The notes: generated by a model from the sequence alone, not told the origin. 64,000 nucleotides of DNA from Cognataquiflexum aquatile (GCF_003316845.1 NZ_QMIK01000001.1:868001-932000); one strand, 5' to 3'. Counted from the first letter of the stretch, positions 17,225 to 25,812 are shown. Numbers and translations: made by a program.

Positions 17225-18907
17225 TCAGGCCGAAATTGTTTTTTCATGCATTTCCTTAATTTTCCTACGGAGGATTTTACCCACATTGGATTTTGGAAGT
17301 TCATCGGCGAAGTACACTTCCCTCGGAACTTTGTAATTGGTCAGACTTTCTTTGGAAAGGGCAATGATTTCGTCAGCAGTGACCGATTTGTCTTTTGCCA
17401 CGACATAAGCCACCACTTTTTCATTGGACTTGGGATCAGGCATACCGATGACTCCAACTTCAATTACTTTTGGGTGCAAGGCGATGGCATTTTCAACTTC
17501 GTTTGGATAGACATTGAATCCTGATACAAGGATCATTTCTTTTTTCCTGTCTACTATCTTTACATATCCATCTTCATCCAAAATGCCGATATCTCCGGTT
17601 TTGAACCATTCGCCGTCCATGACTTTGGCTGTTTCTTCAGGCCTGTTCCAATAGCCTTTCATGACCTGCGGTCCTTTGATGCAGATTTCACCACGGTGGC
17701 CGATTCCTACATCTTTGCCTTCATCATCGATAATCTTGACATCAGTATTGGGCAAAGGAATCCCGATTGTCCCGATTCTCTCTGTTCCATCTATCGGATT
17801 ACAGGTCGCTACCGGTGAAGTTTCTGTCAATCCATACCCTTCAGCCAATGGTACTCCGGTGATTTTTTCCCACTTTTTGGCTGTGGCTTCCTGAACCGCC
17901 ATGCCGCCACCGACTGCCACTTTGAGTGTTGAGAAGTCGAGATTTGCAAAACCCTCCGCATTCATCATCCCATTAAACAAGGTGTTGACACCGGTGATTA
18001 CAGTGAATTTCACTTTTCCGAGTTCCTTCATGAATCCCGGCATATCCCTTGGATTGGTGATGAGGACATTGTGGGCACCGATCTTCATCATCGCGAGGCA
18101 GTTGACTGTCAGCGCAAAAATATGGTAAAGGGGAAGCGCGGTAATAACGATTTCCTCCCTTTCCTTCAATTTTGGTTTCATCCACTCTGATATCTGCTGC
18201 ATGTTCGCGCAGATATTTCCATGGGTAAGTTCAGCACCTTTGGACACGCCTGTGGTTCCTCCGGTATATTGCAGAAAAGCAGCATCTTTCAAGGTCATCT
18301 CTTCCCTTTTGTAGCTGCTTCCCGCGCCAAGAGACATTACCTTTTTCCAGCTTATGGCTTTTGGAAGATTGTAAGCAGGCACCATTTTTTTGACATATTT
18401 GACCACAAGGTTTACGATGGTTCCTTTGAGTCCCCCAAGCATGTCTCCGAGTTCGGTGACAATGACATGTTTGGTTTCAATTTCTTCGTAGATTTTTTCA
18501 AGATTACAGGCGAAATTCGCCAAAATCACTATCGCTGAAGCGCCGGAGTCATTAAACTGATGCTTCATTTCGGTCGGCGTGTACAAGGGATTGGTATTGA
18601 CTACCACCATTCCTGCTCTCAAAATCCCAAACATCGCCACAGGATATTGCAGACAGTTGGGCATCTGAATCGCGATCCTGTCTCCTTTTTTCAGCTTCAG
18701 GTGATTTTGCAGATAAGACGCGAAGTCTTTGGACAGCTTGTCCACTTCATTGAAAGTGATGGTCTTGCCCATACATTCGTAGGCCACGGAGGAACCGAAT
18801 TTTTTGACACTTTCTTCAAAAAGGTTGACAACAGAACTGTATTCCTGAACATCGATGTCGGTTTTGACATTCTTTGGATAAAACTTATACCATGGGAAAT
18901 TATGCAT
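17225..18907 (-). CDS. fadD: Long-chain fatty acid--CoA ligase
   Basis: This 560-residue adenylate-forming enzyme activates fatty acids to acyl-CoA with ATP. It has the P-loop-like motif YTGGTTGVSKGAELTH, the YGLTETSP motif, the hinge region GDIGILDEDGYVKIVDRKKE and the catalytic Lys near the C-terminus (KSNVGKILRRKIKE). Its length is typical of FadD. The acyl-CoA dehydrogenase gene lies just upstream on the same strand, which fits fatty acid oxidation, but a terminator separates them, so each probably has its own promoter. The start is ATG at 18907. Confidence 0.94.
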   Translation of the reverse strand: MHNFPWYKFYPKNVKTDIDVQEYSSVVNLFEESVKKFGSSVAYECMGKTITFNEVDKLSKDFASYLQNHLKLKKGDRIAIQMPNCLQYPVAMFGILRAGMVVVNTNPLYTPTEMKHQFNDSGASAIVILANFACNLEKIYEEIETKHVIVTELGDMLGGLKGTIVNLVVKYVKKMVPAYNLPKAISWKKVMSLGAGSSYKREEMTLKDAAFLQYTGGTTGVSKGAELTHGNICANMQQISEWMKPKLKEREEIVITALPLYHIFALTVNCLAMMKIGAHNVLITNPRDMPGFMKELGKVKFTVITGVNTLFNGMMNAEGFANLDFSTLKVAVGGGMAVQEATAKKWEKITGVPLAEGYGLTETSPVATCNPIDGTERIGTIGIPLPNTDVKIIDDEGKDVGIGHRGEICIKGPQVMKGYWNRPEETAKVMDGEWFKTGDIGILDEDGYVKIVDRKKEMILVSGFNVYPNEVENAIALHPKVIEVGVIGMPDPKSNEKVVAYVVAKDKSVTADEIIALSKESLTNYKVPREVYFADELPKSNVGKILRRKIKEMHEKTISA

Positions 18908-18984
18908 AGTAGGGTATCTATTTTGGGTTGAATTTGAGTTTGGGAAATATACAGTACTAAATATAAAATATTAATTTTTGGAAA

Positions 18985-19019
18985 AAAATAAAGCCAATTT
19001 CCTTTGACTGAAATTGGCT
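18985..19019 (-). terminator. Intrinsic terminator of the acyl-CoA dehydrogenase gene
   Basis: A 10-bp stem (18992-19001 with 19010-19019) and an 8-base loop are followed on the minus strand by TTTATTTTTTT. Confidence 0.85.
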
Positions 19020-19041
19020 CCAACTCAAAACTTTTTTGTTT

Positions 19042-20199
19042 TCATTGCAAAATTTTCCTTGCAATCAGCTCCTTCATAATCTCATTGGTTCCGGCATAAA
19101 TCCGCTGCACCCTTGCGTCAGCAAAAGCCCTTGCCACCGAATAATCCCACATATATCCATATCCCCCATGCAGTTGTACGCATTCATCTGAGACAGTACA
19201 TTGAAGCTCGGTCAGAAGAAATTTGGCTGAGGAAGCCATTGCTCCATCGACTTTCTTTTGGTTGTGCAGCATCACCAACTGATCGGCATAGATCCTTCCC
19301 TGCTCGAGTTTAGCTCCCATTTCAGCGAGTTTGAACCTGGTGTTCTGAAAATCAGAAACCATTTTGCCAAATGCAGGTCGGTTTTTGACATAGTCCACTG
19401 TGGAGATAAAAGTCGATTCTGCCAAAGCTATTGCCGCCAACCCCACGATCAAACGCTCCTGCGCCAACTCCGTCATCAGGTATTTGAATCCTTCGCCGAC
19501 ATTGCCGAGGAGGTTTTCTTTTGGAACTTTCACATCTTCAAAAAACAGTTCGCAGGTATCCTGAGCATGCAAACCCACTTTGTCAAAAGGAACACCTTTG
19601 GAAAATCCGGCCATGTCCCTATCCATGATGAAAAGACTGATTCCCTTTGCTCCTTTGCTCGGATCTGTTTTGGCGGCCACGACCACCACATCACAGAGAA
19701 AACCATTGGTGATGAAAGTCTTGGAACCGTTGATCAGGTAATGGTCTCCCCTATCTTCCGCCGTTGCCCGGATCGACTGCAGGTCCGAACCGGCACCCGG
19801 CTCGGTCATGGCAATCGCAGATATTAAATCTCCGCTGATCATTCCTGGGATGTATTTGGATTTTGCGGCTTCGGTTCCGTAATGGTGGATGTAAGGAAAG
19901 ACGATATCGCTGTGGAGCGGATAGCCTATCGCAGGACCTGAGCAACCCGAAAGTCCCAATTCTTCGATGAAAACGGCATTGTATCTGAAATCCTGGATTT
20001 CCAAACCTCCATATTGCTCCGGAGCTTGGAGACAGAGAAAACCGTTTTCACCCAATTTCTTCCAGGACTCGCGGGTCACCTGCTTGTCTTTTTCCCATTG
20101 GGCATTGTTGGGTGTAATTTCTTTGGCAATAAAATCTCGGAGCGAGTGACGGAACATGTCATGCTCTTCTGTAAAAATTGTTCGGGGTACTGAATACAT
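19042..20199 (-). CDS. Acyl-CoA dehydrogenase (long-chain/isovaleryl-type active site)
   Basis: This 385-residue FAD enzyme desaturates acyl-CoA at the alpha-beta bond. Family motifs include AMTEPGAGSDLQSI, the FGKMVSDFQNTR segment and the C-terminal LHGGYGYM. At the position where medium-chain enzymes carry the catalytic Glu (IYEGT), this protein has Ala369 (IYAGTNEIMKE). A Glu is present instead at residue 248 in AQERL, the site used by long-chain and isovaleryl-CoA dehydrogenases. The enzyme is therefore probably active, with a substrate of that class. A 12-bp perfect inverted repeat lies upstream (20224-20278). Confidence 0.93.
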   Translation of the reverse strand: MYSVPRTIFTEEHDMFRHSLRDFIAKEITPNNAQWEKDKQVTRESWKKLGENGFLCLQAPEQYGGLEIQDFRYNAVFIEELGLSGCSGPAIGYPLHSDIVFPYIHHYGTEAAKSKYIPGMISGDLISAIAMTEPGAGSDLQSIRATAEDRGDHYLINGSKTFITNGFLCDVVVVAAKTDPSKGAKGISLFIMDRDMAGFSKGVPFDKVGLHAQDTCELFFEDVKVPKENLLGNVGEGFKYLMTELAQERLIVGLAAIALAESTFISTVDYVKNRPAFGKMVSDFQNTRFKLAEMGAKLEQGRIYADQLVMLHNQKKVDGAMASSAKFLLTELQCTVSDECVQLHGGYGYMWDYSVARAFADARVQRIYAGTNEIMKELIARKILQ

Positions 20200-20223
20200 G
20201 AGAATTTGGGTTTATACGATTTG

Positions 20224-20278
20224 ATTATCCGCAATAGACAAGTAAGATAAATTTATAGCCTCGAGGATTGCGGATAAT
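20224..20278. promoter_or_regulatory. 12-bp perfect inverted repeat upstream of the acyl-CoA dehydrogenase gene
   Basis: ATTATCCGCAAT at 20224-20235 is repeated in inverted form at 20267-20278, 31 bases apart. The pair lies 25-79 bases upstream of the acyl-CoA dehydrogenase start, where a promoter or operator would be expected. The role is inferred from position only. Confidence 0.4.
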
Positions 20279-20588
20279 TGTCCATGGTCCACAGTCCATA
20301 GTCGACTTCCGGGCAAAACTTTTTTGACTACTTGGATTATTTAGGATAAAATTTTTAAATATATCCAACAATTTAAATGAGAAGGATATAACAAAGTTTA
20401 AAATTAATCAAAAATTTACCTTGAAACGGAATTTTTTGGGAGGGGGTTTATAGGAAGGTTAAATCTCACGCAGAGACCCAAAGAAAAAGAGAAAAAATGA
20501 TTACCATAATATCATCAATGTGATCTATCTGTCTATGTGGTAAACCTTTGCGTCCATTGCGGTATAGATCTACCACCGAGAGCCCAGA

Positions 20589-20624
20589 GTCCACAGAGAA
20601 GAATTCTCATATTTTTTCTCTGTG
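20589..20624 (+). repeat. 36-base direct repeat, copy A
   Basis: 20589-20624 is identical to 20917-20952. The unit begins GTCCACAGAGAAG and ends TTTTTTCTCTGTG, itself an imperfect inverted repeat (CACAGAGAA with TTCTCTGTG). Confidence 0.9.
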
Positions 20625-20661
20625 TCCTAGTGAATCTCTCTATGGTTTATTGCAGCCAATC

Positions 20662-20781
20662 GGCCCTGAAAGGGCGAAAGATGCCAAGAGATTGTTCCGC
20701 CCCGTCAGGGCTAACCAAATTCAATCCACCCTTATGAGGATGGGCTGCACCCATCCGTTTGTTATACCGCCCTTTCAGGGC
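20662..20781. repeat. REP-like palindromic element
   Basis: GGCCCTGAAAGGGC at 20662-20675 recurs in inverted form at 20769-20781 (GCCCTTTCAGGGC), with a variant at 20699-20711. GGATGGG-CTGCA-CCCATCC at 20738-20756 forms a hairpin between them. The architecture resembles repetitive extragenic palindromes or a short non-autonomous element. No transposase is nearby. Confidence 0.55.
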
Positions 20782-20916
20782 TTAAACCAGGAAAAACAAA
20801 TATATTTTTATCTCAGTGCTCTCTGCGCCATCTGTGAAGATTGCTTAAACTCCATTGTGCCCTTAGCGAAAACCTTAAAACATTAAAGAAATTAATTTTA
20901 CCTCAGAAGACCCAAA

Positions 20917-20952
20917 GTCCACAGAGAAGAATTCTCATATTTTTTCTCTGTG
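20917..20952 (+). repeat. 36-base direct repeat, copy B
   Basis: Identical to 20589-20624. It is followed by CCTCTGCGCCCTCTGTGG words running up to the M28 peptidase stop. Confidence 0.9.
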
Positions 20953-20981
20953 CCCTCTGCGCCCTCTGTGGTAAAAAAGAA

Positions 20982-22517
20982 TCAATTCCAAGGTTTTCTT
21001 GGCAGTTTTTCGTCCCGTTGAGCGGTGTTATAGACCATTGCCGCAATGATGACCGCCGCCTGCGTCATGTCCGCAAACTGCATTCTTTCATACAAATCCA
21101 TATTGGTATGGTACCCCTTGCCGTAATCAATTGGATCTTGAATAAACTGGAATCCAGGTACTCCCACCGCCTCAAAAGCAACGTGGTCTGTTGAACCTGT
21201 ATTTCTCCTCGTGATCGTATTGGCACCAAGTTCATGGAAAGGCTCAAACCACTTCTCGAAAATCGGAACCACCATGTCATTTCCCTCCACGTAGATGCCA
21301 CGGATTTTCCCTGAACCGTTATCTAAATTGTAGTAAGCGGAGATTTTATCCCATTCAGCCTTTTTCTCTTTGGATGTTCTGTCGGCTACATACTTTTGGA
21401 CATATCCTCTTGAGCCGAATAATCCCTGTTCTTCCTCTCCCCAAATCGCAATGCGGATGGTACGCTTCGGTTGTACATTCAGCGCTTTCAAAATTCTGAT
21501 CGCCTCCATCATCACAGCCACTCCGGCGGCATTGTCATTGGCGCCTGTTCCGGCATGCCAACTGTCAATATGCGCACCAAGCATTACGATTTCGGCTTTG
21601 AGGTTCTTGTCAGTTCCGGGGATTTCAGCCAATACATTGTAGCCTTTGTAATCATCGTCCAACCATTCCACTTCGATTTCGGCTTCAATGCTGACCGATT
21701 TTCCGTTTTTTAACAACCTGTAAATCCTGCCATAATGCTCTGCTGCAATTTCCATTTCTGGAACGGTGGGTTTCTTATCTGTGCTGTATGATCCTGCTCT
21801 TGTATGGAATACTGTACCGAAGCTTCCCCTTGTCCCGGTAAGCCTCAACCCAACCTCTTCTTCCAAAAGGAATGCTGTTAGCTTTTGGTCAAGGTCACGC
21901 TGGGCACGCATCTGGGCCAACACTTCGGGTGTATAGCGGGCATTATTGCCACCGATATTGATGGTCTTTCTGTCTTCCAATTCTTGGTCAGTCCATCTTT
22001 TGGCTTCTGCTTCGAAAGCAGGATTGAACGTCAGTGTCGCAGGTGCCATGACTACTTTACCTTTGAGCTTGCCTTTGTATTTGTCAAAATCAGCATCGGA
22101 ATTGATTTCAAGTAAGGTTACCTCAGATTCCACCAATCCTTTGGTCCCATCTGTCCAGGCCTTTGGATAGCCGATCACTTGGGCATAATAAGGCAACTTC
22201 ATCGCGATGTAGGATTTCTTCACATTCCATCCCCTGCCAAATTCCCCATAGGAATCGATTTTGACATTGGAAAGTCCCCACTCTTGGAATTTCTCTGAAG
22301 TCCAAGCCCTTGCATTTCGTAAGTTGGAGGATCCTGAAAGCCTTGGTCCTAGGTAATCCGTCAGGTGGAAGGAAATGTCCTGAATTTGGGATTTGTTGAT
22401 GCCTTCAGTTTTGATGCGGTGCATCATCTCGAGGTCAACTTGCTCCTGCGCCCATATTTGGCCAATGAACAGTAAAAAAGCGAGGGATAAAATGGTAAGT
22501 CTGTATTTTGGATTCAT
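20982..22517 (-). CDS. Secreted M28 family metallopeptidase with PA domain
   Basis: This 511-residue zinc peptidase has a signal peptide (LTILSLAFLLFIGQIWAQ). A protease-associated insert precedes the M28 catalytic domain. Metal ligands and catalytic residues are visible in order: His in GAHIDSWH, Asp in GANDNAAGVA, the Glu pair in WGEEEQG, Asp in YYNLDNGSG and His in GKGYHTNMD. The family comprises amino- and carboxypeptidases that trim peptides outside the cytoplasm. It is monocistronic, and its 3' end abuts a repeat unit. The start is ATG at 22517. Confidence 0.93.
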   Translation of the reverse strand: MNPKYRLTILSLAFLLFIGQIWAQEQVDLEMMHRIKTEGINKSQIQDISFHLTDYLGPRLSGSSNLRNARAWTSEKFQEWGLSNVKIDSYGEFGRGWNVKKSYIAMKLPYYAQVIGYPKAWTDGTKGLVESEVTLLEINSDADFDKYKGKLKGKVVMAPATLTFNPAFEAEAKRWTDQELEDRKTINIGGNNARYTPEVLAQMRAQRDLDQKLTAFLLEEEVGLRLTGTRGSFGTVFHTRAGSYSTDKKPTVPEMEIAAEHYGRIYRLLKNGKSVSIEAEIEVEWLDDDYKGYNVLAEIPGTDKNLKAEIVMLGAHIDSWHAGTGANDNAAGVAVMMEAIRILKALNVQPKRTIRIAIWGEEEQGLFGSRGYVQKYVADRTSKEKKAEWDKISAYYNLDNGSGKIRGIYVEGNDMVVPIFEKWFEPFHELGANTITRRNTGSTDHVAFEAVGVPGFQFIQDPIDYGKGYHTNMDLYERMQFADMTQAAVIIAAMVYNTAQRDEKLPRKPWN

Positions 22518-22674
22518 AATTTAAGAGATTGAATTTTAAGTTTGGTTGTTAAGTTGGATGTCCGATGACCGGTGTAACGGTTGTTTCTTTAATTCAGAAA
22601 CCAAAAATGTAAAAAAATCCAAAATGGTACTTGCCATCAATGTAATATTCTAAATTCGTCTCAAATACATTTTC

Positions 22675-23652
22675 ATGATTTTACAGATTCCTTTAAATCC
22701 CCTTCAAGAAAAATACCTTAGAAAGTCCGGCCTCCTCTTTCCCGATGAACAAATCCTCGAATACAGCAAAGCAGGTGAAGGAAATATGAATGTGGTCGTC
22801 AGGCTTAAAACTGAAGACCGCAGCCTCATCCTCAAGCAATCCCGGCCTTTTGTCAACAAATACCCAACAATTCCCGCTCCCTTGGGCAGGATTTTTATCG
22901 AAGACGATTACTATCGGATCATCAATTTACATGAATTTCTTTCCGGATTTTCCCCAAAAATCATCCTTCGGGACAAAAAAAACCACCTCGTTGCCATGGA
23001 TGACCTCGGTATCGGTGCAGACTTTATAGGTATTTACAGTAAGAAAATCAACCTTTCACCGGATGAAATAGCCACCCTCCCAGAATATCTTCTTTCTCTC
23101 CATAAACTAGAAATCCGAAATTTTCCGGACAACATGGACATGAAAAAGCTCAACCATGAGCATATTTTTTTCTACCCTTTTATGGAGTTCAATGGTTTTG
23201 ACCTCGACAGCATACAGCCCGGATTGCAGTCAATGTCCATGAAATTCAAAACTGACCTTGCCCTTAAAAATGCTGTCAAAGCATTGGGTAAAAGGTACCT
23301 TCAGAAAGGAAAACACCTCCTCCACGGGGATTTTTATCCCGGAAGTTGGATCAGGGTAAATTCGGGACTGAAGGTAATCGATCCAGAATTTGCATTTATG
23401 GGAGATGTCGAATTTGACCTTGGAGTTTTGATCGCTCATCTCAAAATGGCCAAAACCAACCCGGAAACCATCCAAAACATCCTTGGCCGTTATACTTCTA
23501 AATCACCTATAGATGAAAAACTGCTCCACCAATATACCGGAACAGAAATCCTCCGAAGGCTTATCGGTTTGGCACAACTCCCCTTGGCACTGACCTTGAA
23601 AGAAAAATCCGCTTTGGCTGATGAAGCCTCAAAATTGATTCTAAAACCATGA
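22675..23652 (+). CDS. APH/methylthioribose kinase-like phosphotransferase
   Basis: This 325-residue kinase of the aminoglycoside/choline phosphotransferase fold has a nucleotide-binding Lys in LILKQSRPFVNK. The catalytic loop is LLHGDFYPGSW and the metal-binding segment is VIDPEFAFMGDVEFDLG. These last two motifs closely resemble 5-methylthioribose kinase (MtnK), but no other methionine salvage genes are adjacent. The substrate is therefore left open: methylthioribose or another sugar. The stop overlaps the next start as ATGA (23649-23652), so the enzyme is translationally coupled to an ADP-ribosylglycohydrolase-family lipoprotein. Confidence 0.85.
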   Translation: MILQIPLNPLQEKYLRKSGLLFPDEQILEYSKAGEGNMNVVVRLKTEDRSLILKQSRPFVNKYPTIPAPLGRIFIEDDYYRIINLHEFLSGFSPKIILRDKKNHLVAMDDLGIGADFIGIYSKKINLSPDEIATLPEYLLSLHKLEIRNFPDNMDMKKLNHEHIFFYPFMEFNGFDLDSIQPGLQSMSMKFKTDLALKNAVKALGKRYLQKGKHLLHGDFYPGSWIRVNSGLKVIDPEFAFMGDVEFDLGVLIAHLKMAKTNPETIQNILGRYTSKSPIDEKLLHQYTGTEILRRLIGLAQLPLALTLKEKSALADEASKLILKP

Positions 23653-24932
23653 AAAAAAATATATGTACAGTCCTAATGCTCGCCTTATTGGGTCTTGCCA
23701 TTTCCTGCAAAAGCCCTGAAACCAACACCGACATCCCGGAAGAGGAGATCAAGCCGCTGACACTTACAGACGAAGAACTCCAAGACAAAGTATTGGGAAT
23801 GCTCGTGGGTTCGGCGATCGGAGATGCCATGGGCGCACCAACAGAAATGTGGTCACGGGAAAAGATCAGCGCAGAATATGGTTTTGTACAGGACTTGGAC
23901 TCCATGGTGAGGGAAGTATCACCTGAGGGAATATGGAAGGCAAACCTACCAGCCGGCGGTACCACTGACGATACAAGATGGAAGAAACTCGCCTTCGAAT
24001 ACCTTGCAGGAGAAAATCCAAAATCACTCGATCCAAAACAGTTCGCCTCTCATATCCTGGCTCAATTTGACGGGTATCTCGCTGAATACAAAACCATCGA
24101 AAGCGAAAATGCCGAACCCTTTGAAGCAAATTCCCTCAAAGTCGGTTGGCTGCAGGAATGGGCAAAAGCCGCTCGCCCCTATGTCAAAAATGACCTCAAC
24201 GGCTATCAGATCGGACTCAGTACTTTCTATGGCGGGGAAATGGTCTGTGCAGGATTGCTCTATGCGCCTGCGATCGGGGCGTTTTTTCCTGAAAACCCCG
24301 AAAAAGCCTATTCTGAAGCCTTCAAATTGGCATTGTTTGATATCGGCTATGCGAAAGATATCACGGCACTTTCCGCAGCAATGACCTCAGCCGCAATGAA
24401 AAAAGAGGCAACCCAAGCCGACGTCCTCGACGTGCTGAGGTCAGTCGATCCGGAGCAATATTATGGGGCAAGGTTGGTAGGAAGAAGTTCTTACAGGATC
24501 CTGCAGACTGCCCTGCAGATCGTGCAGGAAGCCAAAGCCATCAACGAAGCCAAGGTCACCACCGAAGAGGAAAGGATCGCAAACGTCCAAAAATGGACCC
24601 CCGAGTACCTTCAGCCTGCCTTCGAAAAACTCGACCAACACCTTCAAGACATGCCTTTCCATGCAGGAGAAATACACCTTCAGGTCCTCACAGCCTTGAT
24701 TTTTGCGGATTTTGATTTTGAGAAAACACTCATCTTCCTTGTCAACTATGGCAGGGACAACGACACCACAGCAGCCATCGCCGGAGGAATTTTGGGAGCA
24801 TATTATGGTTTCGACCGACTTCCCGAACAGATGAAAAACCAAGTTCTCGAGGTCAATAAAAGAGAACTCGACATCGACTTGGTGGAATTGTCGGAGAATA
24901 TGACTGAGAATTTATTGAGGAGGTATAAGTGA
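23649..24932 (+). CDS. ADP-ribosylglycohydrolase family lipoprotein
   Basis: This 427-residue protein has a lipoprotein signal (MLALLGLAISCK, Cys near residue 20) and an ADP-ribosylglycohydrolase fold. The dimetal site motifs are present: GSAIGDAMGAP, GGTTDDTRW (about residue 98) and YGRDNDTTAAIAGG (about residue 370). The family cleaves N- or O-glycosidic bonds of ADP-ribose or related nucleoside compounds. The lipid anchor places this member outside the cytoplasm, where ADP-ribosylated protein is not expected, so a ribosyl-nucleoside or sugar substrate is more likely. It is coupled by a 4-base overlap to a sugar-kinase-like gene. Confidence 0.88.
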   Translation: MKKNICTVLMLALLGLAISCKSPETNTDIPEEEIKPLTLTDEELQDKVLGMLVGSAIGDAMGAPTEMWSREKISAEYGFVQDLDSMVREVSPEGIWKANLPAGGTTDDTRWKKLAFEYLAGENPKSLDPKQFASHILAQFDGYLAEYKTIESENAEPFEANSLKVGWLQEWAKAARPYVKNDLNGYQIGLSTFYGGEMVCAGLLYAPAIGAFFPENPEKAYSEAFKLALFDIGYAKDITALSAAMTSAAMKKEATQADVLDVLRSVDPEQYYGARLVGRSSYRILQTALQIVQEAKAINEAKVTTEEERIANVQKWTPEYLQPAFEKLDQHLQDMPFHAGEIHLQVLTALIFADFDFEKTLIFLVNYGRDNDTTAAIAGGILGAYYGFDRLPEQMKNQVLEVNKRELDIDLVELSENMTENLLRRYK

Positions 24933-24992
24933 GTGGGTTAAGGGTTATTTGGTTAATTGGTTAATTGGTTAATGGTTAATTGGTTATCTGAA
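24933..24992. repeat. GGTTAATT-word repeat tract
   Basis: Directly after the ADP-ribosylglycohydrolase gene the sequence is a run of GGTTA, TTGGTTAA and TGGTTATT words. The same family occurs at 6820-6900 and 28430-28485. Confidence 0.8.
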
Positions 24993-25023
24993 GCCTTGTT
25001 TAAAGAAACATTTTAAATAAAAT

Positions 25024-25075
25024 ACACGTGTAAAAAATTTAGTATTGACACGTGTAAATTTTATTGCTAAATTGG
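25024..25075 (+). promoter_or_regulatory. Promoter and palindromic operator of the toxin-antitoxin module
   Basis: The palindrome ACACGTGT occurs twice, at 25024-25031 and 25048-25055, each followed by AAA and 24 bases apart. The second copy overlaps TTGACA (25045-25050). A -7-like TAAATTGG follows at 25068-25075 with 20 bases between TTG and TA, which matches the Bacteroidetes promoter layout. An antitoxin or toxin-antitoxin complex bound here would cover the promoter, giving the usual autorepression. Confidence 0.65.
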
Positions 25076-25092
25076 TATTTAAATTCAAAGCT

Positions 25093-25341
25093 ATGAATAC
25101 GAAACTGACGCTAACTATTGAGAAATCAGTCATTGAAAACGCCAAAAAGTACGCCCGAATAAAGGAAAGGAGTCTCTCGGATTTGATTGAAAACTACCTG
25201 AAGGCCTTGACCAATGAAGAACCTTTGCCTGAAAATGAATTGACTCCGATTGTCAAATCTTTGAAAGGATCATTTAAAATGCCGGAAAATTTCGATTATA
25301 AGAAAGAATTAACAGACCGCCTATCTGAAAAATATTTGTAA
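25093..25341 (+). CDS. Antitoxin of a PIN-type toxin-antitoxin module (DUF6364-like)
   Basis: This 82-residue protein begins MNTKLTLTIEKSVIENAKKYA, a ribbon-helix-helix DNA-binding pattern typical of DUF6364/VapB-like antitoxins. The KERSLSDLIENYLK helix pair follows. The C-terminal part (KSLKGSFKMPENFDYKKEL) would wrap the toxin. ATG at 25093 was chosen because the upstream TTG at 25045 lies inside the promoter. The stop overlaps the toxin start by one base (TAATG), which couples their translation. Confidence 0.85.
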   Translation: MNTKLTLTIEKSVIENAKKYARIKERSLSDLIENYLKALTNEEPLPENELTPIVKSLKGSFKMPENFDYKKELTDRLSEKYL

Positions 25342-25757
25342 TGGATACGGTTTTAATAGATACAGATGTTATCCTGGATTTCTTTTTTGACAGAAAACCA
25401 TTTTCAGAAGAAGCATCGAGACTTTTGAGTTTATGTGAAAAAGGAGAAGTCAAAGGTTTTGTTACTTCTATCATGTTGAGCAATGTCTATTATTTATTGC
25501 GGAAAACAGCAAATCATGAAAAGGTGATTGAAAATCTAAAAATGCTGATGAACATCATTGATGTCACCACAACAAACAAAAATACTGTCATTCAGGCACT
25601 TAACTCTGAATTCAAAGATTTTGAGGATGCACTTCAGAATTTCTCTGCCATAAATGAAAAAGAAATCAAAGTCATCATTACCAGAAATATTAAAGATTAT
25701 AAATCGAGCACTTTATCCATAATGACCCCGGATTCTTATCTGAAATCAGCCAAATAG
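25341..25757 (+). CDS. PIN-domain toxin (VapC-like ribonuclease)
   Basis: This 138-residue PIN-domain protein has the opening VLIDTDVILDFFFDRKPF with the first acidic residues, a conserved Glu in FSEEASRLL, the DFEDALQNF acidic cluster and TRNIKDYK near the end. PIN toxins are Mg-dependent RNases that cut tRNA, rRNA or mRNA. The gene follows a ribbon-helix-helix antitoxin with a one-base overlap, the standard order. All expected active-site acids can be placed, so the toxin looks intact. Base composition is AT-rich, consistent with horizontal spread. Confidence 0.87.
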   Translation: MDTVLIDTDVILDFFFDRKPFSEEASRLLSLCEKGEVKGFVTSIMLSNVYYLLRKTANHEKVIENLKMLMNIIDVTTTNKNTVIQALNSEFKDFEDALQNFSAINEKEIKVIITRNIKDYKSSTLSIMTPDSYLKSAK

Positions 25758-25812
25758 AAAGGTCAATTTGAAATCATAAGTCTCTTTGGGGCTCTAATGT
25801 TTCTTTAAAAAA

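Larger units (their letters stand above)
20200..20981. other. Repeat-rich intergenic region of about 780 bases
   Basis: No gene was supported here. The region holds, in order, a 12-bp inverted repeat (20224-20278), GTCCAC/GTCCAT words (about 20280-20305) and an AT-rich stretch. Then come two directly repeated 36-base units (20589-20624 and 20917-20952) within CTCTGTGG-type sequence, and a palindrome-rich REP-like segment (20662-20781) between them. The M28 peptidase gene ends directly at the right edge. Open frames called across this region are translations of the repeats. Confidence 0.75.

Noticed and set aside
19042-20199. Inactive acyl-CoA dehydrogenase because the C-terminal catalytic Glu is Ala369
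   Set aside because: Long-chain and isovaleryl-type enzymes use a Glu in the QERL position instead, which is present here as Glu248.
20537-21194. Overlapping plus-strand frames of 66 to 117 codons
   Set aside because: They translate the CTCTGTGG and CCCTGAAAGGG repeats and run into the M28 peptidase gene on the other strand.
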